Source: Mageeibacillus sp. UBA3781
GTDB lineage: Bacteria > Bacillota > Clostridia > Saccharofermentanales > Saccharofermentanaceae
Length of the DNA stretch: 21,719 nt
Direction of reading: 5' to 3'
NCBI GenBank assembly: GCA_002368805.1
Contig: DFFH01000011.1
Coordinates: forward strand, 1-21,719
The first letter of the stretch is position 1, and each line of letters starts with the position of its first letter. Position numbers and translations under genes: made by a program. Below, in pieces: positions 1 through 6,435 of this stretch. The notes below the pieces were generated by a model. The model made no database searches and was not told the DNA's origin. It worked only from the letters and a program-made list of their open reading frames with translations.

Positions 1-663
1 TTCTGGATGATCGAGCCGGAGATCGCATTTGCAGATCTCAAGGACGATATGCTCCTTGCCGAGTCCATGATCAAGTACATCATCAACTACGTACTGGAGA
101 ACGCTCCGGAAGAGATGAAGTTCTTCAACGATTTCGTAGATAAGGGACTGATCGAAAGACTCCGGCATGTAGCATCTTCCGACTTCGGCCACGTTACCTA
201 CACAGAGGCAATCGAGATCCTCGAGAAGGTAAACGACAAGTTCGAGTACAAGGTATCCTGGGGCTGCGATCTTCAGACCGAACACGAGAGATACCTCACC
301 GAGGAAGTCTTCAAGAAGCCGGTATTCGTTACCGACTATCCGAAGGAGATCAAGGCTTTCTACATGAAGCTCAACGAAGACGGAAAGACAGTTGCCGCTA
401 TGGACTGCCTCGTTCCGGGCATCGGCGAGATCATCGGCGGATCCCAGCGTGAAGACGACTACGACAAGCTCGCAGCCCGCATCACGGAACTCGGCATGAA
501 GCCGGAGGACTACGGATTCTATATGGATCTTAGAAAGTTCGGTACCGCGCGTCACGCAGGTTTCGGCCTCGGATTTGAGCGCTGCGTCATGTACCTCACA
601 GGTGTCAGCAACATCCGTGACGTCATCCCGTTCCCGAGAACGGTCAACAACTGCGAACTCTGA
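1..663 (+). CDS. asnS: Asparaginyl-tRNA synthetase, C-terminal part (5' end outside window)
   Basis: The frame is open from base 1 and encodes the last 220 residues of a class II aminoacyl-tRNA synthetase of the AsnRS type, which attaches asparagine to tRNA-Asn in the cytoplasm using ATP. Visible landmarks are the catalytic-core stretch beginning FWMIEPEIAFADL at the window edge, the GIGEIIGGSQRE segment that forms part of the active site, and class II motif 3 (GFGLGFERCVMYLTG) followed by the family ending DVIPFPRT. Full-length AsnRS is about 460 residues, so roughly the first half, including the anticodon-binding OB fold, lies upstream. asnA follows in the same direction after a 90-nt gap without a convincing terminator, so the two are probably cotranscribed. 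The presence of AsnRS indicates direct charging of tRNA-Asn. Identification is secure. Confidence 0.97.
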   Translation, partial: FWMIEPEIAFADLKDDMLLAESMIKYIINYVLENAPEEMKFFNDFVDKGLIERLRHVASSDFGHVTYTEAIEILEKVNDKFEYKVSWGCDLQTEHERYLTEEVFKKPVFVTDYPKEIKAFYMKLNEDGKTVAAMDCLVPGIGEIIGGSQREDDYDKLAARITELGMKPEDYGFYMDLRKFGTARHAGFGLGFERCVMYLTGVSNIRDVIPFPRTVNNCEL

Positions 664-672
664 TATCCGAAC

Positions 673-695
673 TGCCCTTCGGGGCAAGTGCTTTT
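673..695 (+). other. UUCG hairpin plus RGTGCTTTT motif in asnS-asnA spacer
   Basis: Arms TGCCC and GGGCA close a TTCG tetraloop at 673-686. Directly after it comes AGTGCTTTT, one of the 17 copies of the dispersed motif. The stem is only 5 bp and the T-run is short and displaced, so it is at best a weak attenuator. It does not look like a full terminator between asnS and asnA. Confidence 0.4.
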
Positions 696-753
696 GCAGA
701 AGAAATAAGGAGCGCTGAAGTGGCGCAAATAAAGAAACAAAGGAGAGTTGAAA

Positions 754-1764
754 ATGGGTACGATTCAGATTCCGGACGGGTATAAGAGCCCGCAAACCAT
801 TCGCGAAACGGAAGTCGCGATCAAGGAAGTTAAGGACTATTTCGAGCGGGCGCTCGCAGATGCGCTGAACCTGACACGTGTGTCGGCGCCGCTATTCGTA
901 AAGCCGGAGTCGGGACTCAATGACAACTTAAACGGCGTGGAAAGACCGGTAGCTTTCGGCATCAAGGAACAGGGCGAGAAGGAAGTCGAGATCGTGCACT
1001 CTCTTGCAAAGTGGAAGAGAATGGCGCTCAGCAAGTACGGATTTAACCCGGGCGAGGGACTATACACCGATATGACGGCGATCCGCCGCGATGAAGAGAC
1101 CGACAACCTCCACTCGATCTATGTCGATCAGTGGGACTGGGAGAAGATCATCACGAAAGATCAGAGAAACGTCGAGACGCTGAAAGAGACGGTCTTCCGC
1201 ATCTACATGGCGATCAAGCAGACCGAGTACTACATCTGCGGCAAGTATCACTTCATGGATCCTTTCCTGCCGAACGAGATCCATTTCATCACGACGCAGG
1301 AACTCGAGGACATGTATCCGGACAAGACTCCAAAGGAAAGAGAGAACCTCATCACGAAGGAATACGGTGCCGTGTTCCTTATGCAGATCGGCGGTGCCCT
1401 GAAATCCGGAAAGCCACACGACGGCCGTGCTCCGGACTACGATGACTGGTCCTTAAACGGCGATATCCTCGTGTACTATCCGGTACTCGGCAGTTCGCTG
1501 GAACTCTCTTCCATGGGTATCCGTGTCGATGAGGAGGCGATGGCCAAGCAGCTCAAGATCGCAGGATGCGAGGAGAGAGCAGAGCTTCCGTTCCAGAAGG
1601 ATGTTCTTGAGTGTAAGCTTCCTTATACGATCGGCGGCGGTATCGGACAGTCCCGTATCTGCATGTTCTTCCTGCAGAGAGCGCACATCGGCGAGGTTCA
1701 GTCGTCCGTATGGCCGGAGGAAGTGGTCGAGAAAGCGGCTGCACACGGTGTGAATCTTCTTTAA
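754..1764 (+). CDS. asnA: Aspartate-ammonia ligase (asparagine synthetase A)
   Basis: This encodes the ammonia-dependent asparagine synthetase, which converts aspartate, NH3 and ATP to asparagine, AMP and PPi. The protein is 336 residues from ATG 754; E. coli AsnA has 330. Family landmarks are the N-terminal YKSPQTIRETE region, the VHSLAKWKR and YTDMTAIRRDE segments, SIYVDQWDWE, and the C-terminal IGGGIGQSR motif of this class II synthetase-like fold. A TTG six bases upstream (748) is in frame, but AGGAG at 741-745 lies 8 nt from ATG 754 and only 2 nt from the TTG, so ATG is preferred. It follows asnS, giving Asn synthesis next to Asn-tRNA charging. The last 310 bp of the gene are duplicated downstream at 3648-3957 with six differences. 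The 3' third and the terminator may therefore have arrived with the inserted cassette. Confidence 0.97.
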   Translation: MGTIQIPDGYKSPQTIRETEVAIKEVKDYFERALADALNLTRVSAPLFVKPESGLNDNLNGVERPVAFGIKEQGEKEVEIVHSLAKWKRMALSKYGFNPGEGLYTDMTAIRRDEETDNLHSIYVDQWDWEKIITKDQRNVETLKETVFRIYMAIKQTEYYICGKYHFMDPFLPNEIHFITTQELEDMYPDKTPKERENLITKEYGAVFLMQIGGALKSGKPHDGRAPDYDDWSLNGDILVYYPVLGSSLELSSMGIRVDEEAMAKQLKIAGCEERAELPFQKDVLECKLPYTIGGGIGQSRICMFFLQRAHIGEVQSSVWPEEVVEKAAAHGVNLL

Positions 1765-1765
1765 T
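1455..1765 (+). repeat. Direct repeat copy A: 3' end of asnA
   Basis: These 311 bp match 3648-3958 at a constant offset of 2193 with six mismatches (1497, 1584, 1623, 1626, 1722, 1763). Four of the five substitutions inside codons are silent third-position changes. The fifth (1722) swaps Glu for Asp, and the last changes the stop from TAA to TGA. Identity stops abruptly on both sides. This copy completes the functional asnA. Confidence 0.97.
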
Positions 1766-1788
1766 TCCTGAAGGAAAACAGAAATGAC

Positions 1789-1824
1789 GAGGGGTGTCTC
1801 AAAAATACTGAGGCACCCCTCTTT
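1789..1824 (+). terminator. Intrinsic terminator of asnA (copy A side)
   Basis: A 12-bp stem (GAGGGGTGTCTC paired with GAGGCACCCCTC, one G-U pair) closes a 9-nt loop, followed by TTT. It sits 24 bp after the asnA stop and within the insert, so this terminator differs from the one behind the asnA remnant at 4008. It may also stop the convergent minus-strand gene ending at 1848, although T-rich sequence on that side is weak. Confidence 0.85.
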
Positions 1825-1847
1825 CGCTGTAATATGAATTATGTGAT

Positions 1848-2339
1848 TTATTTTTTTTGCGGTTGAAAGTACTTTTTATATTCCCTAAGCATCAGATTCT
1901 TTCTCTTGTTCCCCTGTACACTTTGGAGGTTTTGATATTTGCCAACTATGGACATGCTCATCAGACCCTTTTTAACCAGTAATTCGTACTTCCCTTTGAA
2001 GAACGGGAATTCTCTTACGATCCAGTTCGCTTCCTCGCTGTTGCGAACTGCGATTTCTCCAAAATAAATCTCCATCATTTTTTCAAAGGCCTCTTTTGTT
2101 TCATTAATTCTTGAAAACGACTCATTCTCATAAAGATAGAAATACCATTTTTCTAATGGATCCAAACTATCTACAGAGTAGTCGGGGGTAAAAACACCGC
2201 TTCCTGCACTGATTTTTTCGAGCTCCTCAAGAAGGCTCGTCCTATATGTAGAAAAGAAATCTTCTGCCTCTTTGCTATCATTAAAGGCAAACAGATCCTG
2301 GCTGTATTTTACTGCTGTTGCTAAACCATCTTTAGACAT
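1848..2339 (-). CDS. Putative second immunity protein, paralogue of the 2452-3036 product
   Basis: This is a 163-residue soluble protein with no signal peptide or membrane segment, from no family I can name. The start is set at ATG 2339, preceded by AGGGAG about 9 nt away; an in-frame TTG at 2384 has no ribosome binding site and lies against a terminator T-run. By eye it aligns with the neighbouring 2452-3036 product: SKEAEDFF with KKQAEQYF, VDSLDPLEKWYFYLYE with PESLVGLWKWFEDRIE, and IYFGEIAVRN with IYWGETLIANN. The order and spacing are similar, so I infer two diverged copies of one family. A terminator (2383-2425) separates the two genes and a TATAAT-like box on the minus strand (2365-2370) precedes this one, so it may be transcribed alone. 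Next to a nuclease-toxin tail, an immunity role is the best guess. Base composition is more A+T-rich than the flanks. Confidence 0.7.
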   Translation of the reverse strand: MSKDGLATAVKYSQDLFAFNDSKEAEDFFSTYRTSLLEELEKISAGSGVFTPDYSVDSLDPLEKWYFYLYENESFSRINETKEAFEKMMEIYFGEIAVRNSEEANWIVREFPFFKGKYELLVKKGLMSMSIVGKYQNLQSVQGNKRKNLMLREYKKYFQPQKK

Positions 2340-2382
2340 ACTTATTATCTCCCTGGACAATTCAATTATAGTTGGGACAGAC

Positions 2383-2425
2383 AAAAAAAGCGAGCCAGGT
2401 AGCGCATCTGTGCCACCTGACCCGC
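2383..2425 (-). terminator. Minus-strand intrinsic terminator after the immunity gene
   Basis: Read on the minus strand, a 14-bp stem with three G-U pairs (GCGGGTCAGGTGGC against GCTACCTGGCTCGC, offset by the loop) is followed directly by seven Ts. It ends the toxin/immunity transcript and isolates the downstream gene at 1848-2339. Confidence 0.85.
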
Positions 2426-2451
2426 AAGTCTTTTTGGGTATTTATGAATCA

Positions 2452-3036
2452 TTAACCCTGAGCATTCCGGCTCCATGTCTTAAATAAATCATATAGCCGG
2501 TCTTCGTTTTTCTCCCTTGAAGACTTTCGGATGCAAACGAGGATCATGGCATAAGGGAACGTAGCTAGAGCATCCATGGCATCAAAGATCAACTGAGGCC
2601 GGTTTACTCCTTCCAGTTTTTTTGGAGAAGTTTTATATCCCCAGTGAACGCCCGCGTTATTAGCTATCAAGGTTTCACCCCAGTATATCGAGATGTCCAT
2701 GGCCAGCACGAGTGTCTGAACAGACAGTTTTTTCGTGCTGACAGGAACCACGTCGCGAAATTGTTCCGGAATGGAAGAAGCCTCGTCGGCTATTTCTTTT
2801 TCCGTTTTGTCCTCCCATTCGATCCGATCTTCAAACCATTTCCACAGGCCGACCAGAGATTCCGGTGTTTTGTCTAGAGAGATGCTGCCGCCGGACTGGG
2901 AGATGAAATCTTCCAGTTGCTGTATGCGGCTTTCCTTGACTTCCAAAAACCACTGGAAGTATTGCTCTGCCTGTTTCTTCGTCAGCAGTTCAAAAGATGT
3001 TATCTTAAAAGGCATTTCCATTAATGGATAATTCAT
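2452..3036 (-). CDS. Probable immunity protein for the adjacent nuclease-type toxin tail
   Basis: This is a 194-residue cytoplasmic-type protein with no signal peptide or transmembrane segment. ATG 3036 is chosen because GGGGTGAG precedes it; a GTG at 3045 would overlap the toxin stop codon as GTGA. Recognisable blocks are LLTKKQAEQYFQWF near residue 20, TPESLVGLWKWF in the first third, DISIYWGE in the middle and a C-terminal IRKSSREKNEDRLYDLFKTW. My recollection is that proteins of this pattern lie behind restriction-endonuclease-fold toxin domains in Firmicutes, but I cannot name a Pfam family. It starts 5 nt after the toxin stop on the same strand, the standard toxin-then-immunity order. 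It ends in a strong terminator at 2383-2425. A function in neutralising the cognate nuclease is inferred from position. Confidence 0.75.
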   Translation of the reverse strand: MNYPLMEMPFKITSFELLTKKQAEQYFQWFLEVKESRIQQLEDFISQSGGSISLDKTPESLVGLWKWFEDRIEWEDKTEKEIADEASSIPEQFRDVVPVSTKKLSVQTLVLAMDISIYWGETLIANNAGVHWGYKTSPKKLEGVNRPQLIFDAMDALATFPYAMILVCIRKSSREKNEDRLYDLFKTWSRNAQG

Positions 3037-3041
3037 CGATC

Positions 3042-3647
3042 TCACCCCAAATGTACAACGTAATGAATGCCATACTGGCTCAGAAGATCAAATACTGATT
3101 GTGTAGCTCCAACTGTACCAGAAAAACTGCTTTCCGTGAAGACCCACACTACTTCATCAACCATGCCGTTCTGAAGCAACCAGCCGTCCTTGAGGATCTG
3201 CATTCTTACTCTTTGACTTAAGCAAGTGTATCCCACTTTAGATTCATAAGCAACGCCGTCGTTATAAAGATCAACATATCTTCCGCCTTTTTCGCCGTTG
3301 ACCATGGTTCTGAAGTATACTTGCGACTCGCCGCCATGCTCAATTCTTAGCATGTCTTCTCCCGACTGTCCAAGCTGATTAATTGCAAGACCAGAATCCA
3401 CCAGATCGTCTGCGCAACTGTCCCCATCCGCCATATCCATCTGGATCCAGGAGATTACACCATCAGGAAGGTTACTGATGCCTAAACACAGATACATGTT
3501 CAATCCTTTGATGACGCCAAAGGTTGAAACATAGTAATAGATAGCTTCAATGTGCGCTACGACTGCAGGAATTGCTTCGATACAGACAACAAGAGCGATA
3601 ATGATAACTCCTATTGTAATCAGGAATTCTAAAACATTATAAACATC
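3042..3647 (-). CDS. 5'-truncated polymorphic toxin tail with PD-(D/E)XK-type nuclease domain
   Basis: The minus-strand frame stays open from within the asnA repeat (next upstream stop at 3669-3671) to TGA at 3042. The insert part encodes 201 residues and has no ATG, GTG or TTG before TTG 3503 and ATG 3497. Residues 7-31 of this fragment form a hydrophobic membrane segment (FLITIGVIIIALVV and onward), which is lost if translation starts at 3503. The C-terminal half has the signature of restriction-endonuclease-fold toxins: RYVDLYNDGVAYESKVGY, with Asp126, Glu135 and Lys137 as the candidate VD-x8-ExK catalytic set. It then continues with VRMQILKDGWLL and VVWVF. Such domains are the DNA- or RNA-cleaving tips of Rhs/YD-repeat or secreted toxins. 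The delivery portion is missing, so this is an orphan tip, perhaps silent. The immunity gene follows directly. The family call rests on motif recognition only. Confidence 0.7.
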   Translation of the reverse strand, partial: DVYNVLEFLITIGVIIIALVVCIEAIPAVVAHIEAIYYYVSTFGVIKGLNMYLCLGISNLPDGVISWIQMDMADGDSCADDLVDSGLAINQLGQSGEDMLRIEHGGESQVYFRTMVNGEKGGRYVDLYNDGVAYESKVGYTCLSQRVRMQILKDGWLLQNGMVDEVVWVFTESSFSGTVGATQSVFDLLSQYGIHYVVHLG

Positions 3648-3957
3648 AAACGGCGATATCCTCGTGTACTATCCGGTACTCGGCAGTTCTCTGGAACTCT
3701 CTTCCATGGGTATCCGTGTCGATGAGGAGGCGATGGCCAAGCAGCTCAAGATCGCAGGATGCGAGGAGAGAGCAGAACTTCCGTTCCAGAAGGATGTTCT
3801 TGAGTGTAAGCTTCCGTACACGATCGGCGGCGGTATCGGACAGTCCCGTATCTGCATGTTCTTCCTGCAGAGAGCGCACATCGGCGAGGTTCAGTCGTCC
3901 GTATGGCCGGAGGACGTGGTCGAGAAAGCGGCTGCACACGGTGTGAATCTTCTTTGA
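3648..3957 (+). pseudogene. asnA: asnA 3'-end remnant (duplicate)
   Basis: This encodes the last 102 residues of AsnA, in frame to a TGA stop, but has no start with a ribosome binding site, so it is not a working gene. It differs from the intact copy by four silent changes, one Glu-to-Asp change and the stop codon. Almost all differences are at third positions, meaning the sequence diverged while it was under selection in some complete asnA. It was not a dead copy drifting here. The terminator behind it (4008-4036) looks like an ordinary gene-end terminator. That suggests this remnant is the displaced original end of the local asnA and that copy A came in with the cassette. The left edge (3647/3648) is the truncation point of the toxin frame. 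Confidence 0.93.
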
Positions 3958-3958
3958 T
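3648..3958 (+). repeat. Direct repeat copy B: 3' end of asnA
   Basis: Partner of 1455-1765 (305 of 311 positions identical). The two copies bracket 1882 bp carrying the toxin tail and the two immunity-like genes. There are no terminal inverted repeats, transposase or short target-site duplication. Confidence 0.97.
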
Positions 3959-4007
3959 CGTTAATAAATCGAATAATACTGACAAATCATCAGTTAATGA
4001 CGGCAAA

Positions 4008-4036
4008 AAGCCCTGCAGAAATGCGGGGCTTCTTTG
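4008..4036 (+). terminator. Terminator behind the asnA remnant
   Basis: A 10-bp stem (AAGCCCTGCA with TGCGGGGCTT, one G-U pair) closes a GAAA loop and is followed by a T-rich tail (CTTTGTTT). It was probably the original end of asnA before the cassette arrived. Confidence 0.85.
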
Positions 4037-4040
4037 TTTG

Positions 4041-4340
4041 CGGATAGAAAGGTAGGCAGGTGCTTTTCTATCGGAAAGAGATGGTGGCGCAGAACGGATA
4101 GAAATCAAAAAATCGATTTTCTATCGGTATGATTAAGCTGTTATAAACAGATAAGAAATCGAAAAGACAGATTCTATCGGTAAGTAATCCTGTATGAGGA
4201 CGGATAGAAGTGCTTTTCCATGAAAAATTATCCGCTTCAATGTACTGCATTGTTCCGATAATTTTTCAGAATTCGAATTCCTATCGGTAAGAGGCAACCA
4301 AAGTGAACCGATAAAACTTCAAAAAACGAAGAATTATGGG
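4041..4340. repeat. Array of six imperfect palindromes, 53-54 bp period, exact 20-nt gaps
   Basis: Six elements of 33-34 bp lie at 4041-4074, 4095-4127, 4148-4180, 4201-4234, 4255-4287 and 4308-4340. Each begins CGGATA or CCGATA and ends TATCGG or TATCCG (third begins CAGATA; sixth ends in a decayed TATGGG). Every gap between elements is exactly 20 nt. Interiors and gaps are not conserved, apart from longer arms (CGGATAGAAA with TTTCTATCGG, one mismatch) in the first elements and RGTGCTTTT inside the first and fourth. The pattern is therefore a hexamer in alternating orientation about every 26-27 bp. The last element ends 5 bp before the 27-bp upstream element of the gene at 4435. No frame is open through the array. 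Function unknown; a multi-site operator or a run of small hairpins both fit. Confidence 0.85.
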
Positions 4341-4345
4341 AAAAA

Positions 4346-4372
4346 GTTTACAAAACTACTCATATAAAATAT
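4346..4372 (+). promoter_or_regulatory. 27-bp shared upstream element, copy 1 (before the 4435 gene)
   Basis: The sequence is GTTTAC-N4-CTACTCATATAAAATAT with N4 = AAAA. It is identical to 12871-12897 and matches the minus-strand element 17574-17600 at 25 of 27 positions. It ends 62 nt before the start codon. The two AT-rich halves are too close to be a usual sigma-A -35/-10 pair, so an alternative sigma factor or regulator site is likely. Confidence 0.75.
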
Positions 4373-4434
4373 AGCCAGGCGCGGGGCGGGTTCGTAGAAT
4401 AGAGAAAACCAATCAAAAGAATGGAGTTGAGCGA

Positions 4435-5223
4435 ATGAAGCTTCAGGACGAACTGCTCATAAGGAAGGCCTCTCTGGAAAAAGCACTTCTAGCGGCGAAA
4501 AAAGTGCTTGATCATGCTCCGGAGGGGAAGCTTCGGATCTCGAGGAAGAAGACCGGGGTCCAGTTTTATCATGTGAAGAATCCAAAGGATACGCACGGAA
4601 GGTATATCCGAAAGGAGCAGATCGACCTGGTGAAGAGGTTAGCGGCAAAAAGCTATGCTTCAAGACTGAAGCGGCGCGCGACAAGAGAACTTCGCGTGCT
4701 GAACGAGTACTTGACGATTATTTCCGATAAGAGCGCAGACACGGTCTTTGACGAGATAGGAGAGACGCGCAGGAACCTGGTAACTCCGATCCTTCTATCC
4801 GAAAGCCGGCGGGCAGAAATATGGGAGAACGAAGAATTTGTATCGAATTCATTTCATCCGGAGGAAAAGAAATACGAGACACATCGCGGAGAACTGGTGC
4901 GCTCTAAATCAGAGCTTCTGATCGCGAATATGTATGCGGAACTTGGAATACCATACCGCTATGAAAACGAATTGATTTTGAAGGACGGCGGAAGAATGTT
5001 CCCGGATTTTACGTTATTTGATACAAGACGGAGAAAACTCATATATCACGAGCATTTTGGAATGATGGACGACGCTGTCTATTGGGAAAATGCTATACGT
5101 AAAATAGAACGATATCAGAAGAATGGTATATTTCTCGGAATCAATCTGATCGTGACCTTTGAAGGCAGGAACACATCATTAAATGTGCGCGAATTGAGCC
5201 GATCAATTCTTTCTCTGATCTGA
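4435..5223 (+). CDS. Uncharacterised protein, possibly PD-(D/E)XK nuclease-like
   Basis: This is a 262-residue protein with no signal peptide or membrane segment. ATG 4435 follows GGAG at 4423-4426 with 8-nt spacing. The N-terminal half is rich in Lys/Arg (RISRKKTGVQFYHVKN, RLKRRATREL) and probably helical. The C-terminal half has a run resembling a PD-(D/E)XK core: KSELLIANMYAELGIPYRYE with Glu160, then PDF (Asp191), then IYHEHFGMM (Glu206), then GIFLGINLIVTFE. The usual ExK lysine is replaced by His-Phe, so catalysis is uncertain. I believe similar proteins are widespread in gut clostridia, but I know of no assigned function. It stands alone behind the palindrome array and shares its 27-bp upstream element with the adhesin and sortase genes. 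It converges on the next gene with a 27-bp gap and no clear terminator. Confidence 0.75.
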   Translation: MKLQDELLIRKASLEKALLAAKKVLDHAPEGKLRISRKKTGVQFYHVKNPKDTHGRYIRKEQIDLVKRLAAKSYASRLKRRATRELRVLNEYLTIISDKSADTVFDEIGETRRNLVTPILLSESRRAEIWENEEFVSNSFHPEEKKYETHRGELVRSKSELLIANMYAELGIPYRYENELILKDGGRMFPDFTLFDTRRRKLIYHEHFGMMDDAVYWENAIRKIERYQKNGIFLGINLIVTFEGRNTSLNVRELSRSILSLI

Positions 5224-5250
5224 TCCGTCCAATACGGAGAAAGGAAAAGA

Positions 5251-6252
5251 TCAGAAGGAGTTGGCGATTCTGATGATGATAATGATGCCGAGCTGAGCGA
5301 GGCAGTAGAACATCAGATAGCTTGCTGCCAGCATGTTGAAAGCGGCATTGTCGGTGAGCATCAGGTCCTGCTTGAGAGAGACGAAGTGTGTGATGCCCAT
5401 GATGACCAGCGCAACGAATATTAATGTAAAAGCACCCTGCGTGCCGAGAAGTACAGAGAAGAAGATCAGGACGTCAGCAAAGCACAGATAGATGGATGAC
5501 ATTGTAACGGTGTCCAGCGCCCGGAGGTACGAGAGTCTCCTGTTGGCGAACCGGGATGTTACGAAGAAGCACATCGCCAGAAGAAGAACGCTGAACCAAA
5601 GGATCACGGAGATAGTGCCGAAAGCGATGAACGGATGAGCGGAGAAGAGGTCCGTCTTGCCGAAAAGAAGCGAGATCAGCATCCCGAGGAAAGGAGAATT
5701 AGTCCGGTTCGTAAAGAGTACCATCAGTGAAGTAAACGTCGCGAAGATACTGTTGATGATCAGGACCTTCGGGACAGACACCTTCTGCGGACGATTCTGG
5801 ATCGTGCTTACCGGGTGCCAGATATAGTTCATGACCGGGCGCATCACCTTCGAGATCGACGGGAACTTCGTCCGGACCTGATCGATGAATCTCGCAAAAG
5901 AAAACTTACCGTCAGATGTGCCTGCGCCGGAAGAGGCAGACCCGGCATGATTCCATACCTGTTTCGTCTTTTTCGATGCTTTTTTACTGTAGTGTGAAGG
6001 ATCTGCGCTACAGGACGAATAGTCCGGCGCGGCGGAAGAATGGGTGGAATCGGAAGAATATCCGGAAGCGGACCCTGCGTCATATGTTCCGGCTGTTGAA
6101 GTATGAGTGGCGGAATCGGGAGATGCGCTGGCGGAAGATCCGGAAGATCCGGAAGTTACGGCGGTGCTGCCGGCAGATGAAGACGTGCCGCGGCAGGAAC
6201 ATCTCTGCCCGGGTGCGAGTTCTCTTCCGCAATAGAAACAGGTTTTTGCCAT
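5251..6252 (-). CDS. Zinc-ribbon, Ser-rich linker, multi-pass membrane protein (Yip1-like)
   Basis: This 333-residue protein has three parts. Residues 5-20 form a small Cys cluster (C-x2-C-x9-C-x-C) expected to bind zinc. Residues 21-115 are a low-complexity Ser/Gly/Ala/Thr linker. Residues about 160-330 hold five or six membrane segments (around 163-181, 206-232, 248-270, 272-292 and 305-328), resembling Yip1-domain proteins. ATG 6252 has AGGGAG five bases upstream. The cysteines should face the cytoplasm. Clostridia often carry such zinc-ribbon membrane proteins, and another is encoded at 18967. Their role is unknown, so no function is assigned beyond membrane location. It is divergent from the acyltransferase gene, with a 183-bp region between them. 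One copy of the AAAAGCAC motif falls in the gene, read as Gly-Ala-Phe. Confidence 0.8.
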   Translation of the reverse strand: MAKTCFYCGRELAPGQRCSCRGTSSSAGSTAVTSGSSGSSASASPDSATHTSTAGTYDAGSASGYSSDSTHSSAAPDYSSCSADPSHYSKKASKKTKQVWNHAGSASSGAGTSDGKFSFARFIDQVRTKFPSISKVMRPVMNYIWHPVSTIQNRPQKVSVPKVLIINSIFATFTSLMVLFTNRTNSPFLGMLISLLFGKTDLFSAHPFIAFGTISVILWFSVLLLAMCFFVTSRFANRRLSYLRALDTVTMSSIYLCFADVLIFFSVLLGTQGAFTLIFVALVIMGITHFVSLKQDLMLTDNAAFNMLAASYLMFYCLAQLGIIIIIRIANSF

Positions 6253-6301
6253 AAGCTCCCTCTACGATCTCTTCAGATCAAGATATTCTGAGGTTATCTA
6301 C

Positions 6302-6386
6302 CGCCTGTTTACAGGCGTTTCGACTACACATGACCCCACTAGTAATGTATAATACGGGAAGAATGTTATCATTTTATGTCGAAACG
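6302..6386. promoter_or_regulatory. Divergent intergenic control region: hairpin and spaced inverted repeat around a TATAAT box
   Basis: A perfect 6-bp hairpin (CGCCTG, loop TTTA, CAGGCG) lies at 6302-6317. Overlapping its edge, CGTTTCGAC (6316-6324) is repeated inverted as GTCGAAACG (6378-6386), 53 bp apart, flanking TATAAT at 6348-6353. A further ATTCGAC half-site is at 6414-6420. This looks like operator sites around a plus-strand promoter, but no good -35 box is visible. Confidence 0.4.
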
Positions 6387-6435
6387 TGACTTATTTGACA
6401 AATTTCATACATGATTCGACTGAAAGGGCGGAAAA

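Noticed and set aside
1766..3647. Insertion sequence or integrative element.
   Set aside because: No transposase, integrase, terminal inverted repeats or short target duplication. The flanking repeat is a 311-bp gene fragment, which fits homologous recombination better.
4041..4340. CRISPR array.
   Set aside because: Spacing is CRISPR-like, but no long direct repeat is conserved; only short terminal hexamers recur, and no cas genes are present.
4346..4372. Ordinary sigma-A promoter.
   Set aside because: TTTACA and TAAAAT are only 12 bp apart in the conserved element, and no -35 box lies at 16-18 bp from TATAAA.
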